Shown: one piece after another, positions 62,261-64,000 of the stretch
Layout of the letters: each line of letters opens with the position of its first letter
Position numbering within the stretch: the first letter of the stretch is position 1
From: Salmonella bongori NCTC 12419
GTDB lineage: Bacteria > Pseudomonadota > Gammaproteobacteria > Enterobacterales > Enterobacteriaceae
DNA length: 64,000 nucleotides
Direction of reading: 5' to 3'
Assembly: GCF_000252995.1 (NCBI RefSeq)
Contig: NC_015761.1
Location: 682,001-746,000, forward strand
Position numbers and translations under genes: made by a program
The notes under the pieces: generated by a model
What the model was told of the DNA's origin: nothing
The model's input: only the letters and a program-made list of their open reading frames with translations
The model's database searches: none

Positions 62261-62362
62261 AAATCGCTCCGTTAAGCCTATGGTATGAAATAACCATAGC
62301 ATAACAAAGATGCGAAAAGTGTGACATGTAATAAATTAGTGGAATCGTTTACACTTGAGTTT
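62261..62362 (-). promoter_or_regulatory. gal promoter region with CRP site and external operator
   Basis: On the gene strand: OE GTGTAAACGATTCCAC (62340-62355), a CRP site including GTGTGA on the forward strand (about 62317-62338), and TATGCTATGGTT (62290-62301), the overlapping P2 and P1 -10 boxes. All are placed as in E. coli galETKM. Confidence 0.85.
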
Positions 62363-62434
62363 ACTCATAAACCGCCATCCGGAATCTGATGGTAAATCAA
62401 CGCATTTAAGCATGATCACGCCTTTTATCTGAAA

Positions 62435-62455
62435 ACGCGCCTGAAAAGGGCGCGC
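62435..62455 (-). terminator. Terminator after modF
   Basis: On the reverse strand CGCGCC, loop CTTTTCA, GGCGCG, then TTTTC. Confidence 0.75.
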
Positions 62456-62473
62456 CATACGTCCGGGTTGGTA

Positions 62474-63946
62474 TTAATGTAATGCATATTGGCGATAGAT
62501 ATAGTGGTCGCCTTCCGGGACAAATTCCAGTCGATGAGTAATACAGGCTGGCGCATCCTCTGCATGATGAGAAACGAACAGCAGTTGGGTTTCTCCCTGG
62601 CGAAGTAATACATCTACAAAACGACGTACCAGCTGGCGGTTTAGTGGGTCCAGCCCTTGCAACGGCTCATCCAGAATCAACACTGTTGGATGCTTAACCA
62701 GCGCGCGCACGATTAGCCCCAGCCGTTGCTGTCCCCAGGAGAGGCTGTGGAAGGGGGCATCTGCCGTACGCTTATCGATTCCCAGAATATCCAGCCACTG
62801 CTGCGCCAGCGTCTGCTGCCTGTCTGAAACGGCCTGATAAATGCCAATAGAATCGAAATAGCCGGAGAGAATCACATTGCGCACTGTGGTACTGACGCGG
62901 TAATCCAGATGTAAACTGCTGCTGACGTAGCCGATATGTTTTTTGATATCCCAGATCGTTTCGCCGCTTCCTCGCCGCCGGCCAAACAGAGTGAGATCGT
63001 TGCTGTAACCTTGCGGATGATCGCCAGTAATAAGGCTAAGCAGCGTAGACTTACCTGCCCCGTTAGGACCGACGATCTGCCAGTGTTCGCCCGGATTTAC
63101 TTGCCAGCTTAGATGGTGGAGGATAGGACGATCGTTATACGAGACCACGCCATCGTTAAGTACGATTCGTGGTTCGCCCTCAGGTAACGCATGGTGAACA
63201 GAAGGCTCGTCCGGTTCAGGGAGCTTTACAGTGGTAAGACGTTCGCTGTGCGCGAGTTGAGCCACCAATGCCCGTTGCAGCAACTCTGCTTTTGTTCCGG
63301 TTTCCGCCAGGGTACAGTCGGCGAGCACGCCGGCAAACTGAATGAAATCCGGGATTTCATCAAAACGGTTGAGTACCAGCGCCAGGGTAATACCCGCCTG
63401 GTTCAACGCCGCCAGGCGGTGAGCCAGTTGTTGACGGGAGGCCATGTCAAGCCCGTCGAACGGTTCATCGAGGATCAATAACTCCGGTTCAGACATCAGC
63501 GCCTGACACAGCAGCGCTTTCCGCGTCTCGCCGGTAGAAAGGTATTTAAAGCGCCTGTTGAGTAAAGCGGAAATGCCGAATTGTTGCGCCAGCATCGCAC
63601 AGCGGGCGGGATCATGAACATCATCCTGAATAATTTCCGCGGTAGTGCGTCCGGTATCTTCTTCGCCGGGACTGTGCATATCGGTGTTATTGCGCTGCCA
63701 CTCATCGCTGACCAGCTTTTGCAATTGTTCAAAGGATAGCCGGGTAATGCGGGTAAACTGACACTGACGTCCGCCTTTTAATAATGGCAGTTCGCCTGCC
63801 AGCGCGCGGGCGAGCGCCGACTTACCGCTCCCGTTAGCCCCAACGAATGCCCAGCTATCGCCCGCTTTTAGCGTCAGGGAATCCAGATGAAGTGTTTTTG
63901 TGTCACTCAGACGAAACGTGCCTTGCGAAATTTGCAACGATGACAT
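62474..63946 (-). CDS. modF: ModF, double ABC ATPase of the molybdate region
   Basis: A 490-residue cytoplasmic protein with two ABC domains. The first has GANGSGKSALARALAG (Walker A, about 35-50), LSTGETRKALL and LLILDEPFDGLD; the second has GPNGAGKSTLLSLITG, LSWGQQRLGLI and VLILDEPLQGLDP. It has no membrane spans; its role (photorepair or molybdenum related) is not settled. Start at 63946 (MSSLQISQGTFRLSD). The 54 bases beyond hold its ribosome site and do not read as the end of ModE. Confidence 0.94.
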   Translation of the reverse strand: MSSLQISQGTFRLSDTKTLHLDSLTLKAGDSWAFVGANGSGKSALARALAGELPLLKGGRQCQFTRITRLSFEQLQKLVSDEWQRNNTDMHSPGEEDTGRTTAEIIQDDVHDPARCAMLAQQFGISALLNRRFKYLSTGETRKALLCQALMSEPELLILDEPFDGLDMASRQQLAHRLAALNQAGITLALVLNRFDEIPDFIQFAGVLADCTLAETGTKAELLQRALVAQLAHSERLTTVKLPEPDEPSVHHALPEGEPRIVLNDGVVSYNDRPILHHLSWQVNPGEHWQIVGPNGAGKSTLLSLITGDHPQGYSNDLTLFGRRRGSGETIWDIKKHIGYVSSSLHLDYRVSTTVRNVILSGYFDSIGIYQAVSDRQQTLAQQWLDILGIDKRTADAPFHSLSWGQQRLGLIVRALVKHPTVLILDEPLQGLDPLNRQLVRRFVDVLLRQGETQLLFVSHHAEDAPACITHRLEFVPEGDHYIYRQYALH

Positions 63947-64000
63947 TTTGCATCCCATTTTATGCAGCAATGAATGACAGGGATACGTCTTTCGGCAATG

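Noticed and set aside
63947..64000. End of modE at the right edge
   Set aside because: The frames in these 54 bases do not read as the ModE C-terminus, so modE must end beyond the window.
1..64000. Intact insertion sequences, prophage or integrative elements
   Set aside because: No transposase, phage structural gene or integrase other than the FimB-like switch enzyme was seen.

Overview
The window comes from an enterobacterium very close to Escherichia and most like Salmonella. Gene order and protein sequences of ybgI-pxpBCA, nei, abrB, gltA, sdhCDAB-sucABCD, cydABX-ybgE, ybgC-tolQRAB-pal-cpoB, the Lys/Val tRNA cluster, nadA-pnuC, zitB, ybgS, aroG, gpmA, galETKM and modF match that chromosome segment. 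The presence of mngR-mngA-mngB between sucD and cydA and the layout between aroG and gpmA suggest a Salmonella lineage other than the usual laboratory serovars, but the species is an inference.

Layout. 1-3043: end of ybgI and the 5-oxoprolinase genes pxpBCA. 3044-20991: an inserted island that separates pxpA from nei. 20992-24308: nei, abrB, gltA. 24309-35020: the TCA-cycle operon with an ERIC repeat before sucA and the SdhX-type RNA at its 3' end. 35018-40467: mannosyl-glycerate uptake and hydrolysis. 40468-44492: cytochrome bd. 44493-50352: Tol-Pal. 50517-51113: five tRNAs, followed by a broken GNAT toxin gene. 51563-56241: nadA, pnuC, zitB, ybgS, aroG. 56396-56937: decayed FecCD permease. 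57026-62260: gpmA and galETKM, with modF at the right end.

The island is the main point of interest. It carries a complete polymannose O-antigen-type locus in the order of the E. coli O9/O9a locus: manC, manB (GDP-mannose supply), wzm, wzt (ABC exporter with a C-terminal substrate-recognition domain), wbdD (chain-terminating kinase/methyltransferase), wbdA, wbdB, wbdC (mannosyltransferases). It does not sit at the usual rfb position. Upstream, reading the same way, are a FimB/FimE-type tyrosine recombinase, a 289-bp segment bounded by perfect 18-bp inverted repeats (4137-4154 and 4408-4425) that starts 10 bases after the recombinase stop, a tiny membrane protein, a LuxR-like regulator, and an exact RfaH ops element (5831-5842). 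My reading is a phase-variable, RfaH-dependent second surface polymannose system: the recombinase flips the segment, which switches transcription of the regulator pair and through it the mannan operon. The inversion itself and the regulatory chain are inference.

Downstream of wbdC is a class A acid phosphatase fused to a large C-terminal domain of unknown function. A 7-bp tandem repeat in its signal-peptide region puts the well-placed ATG out of frame, so it may be a second on/off gene or a recent mutation.
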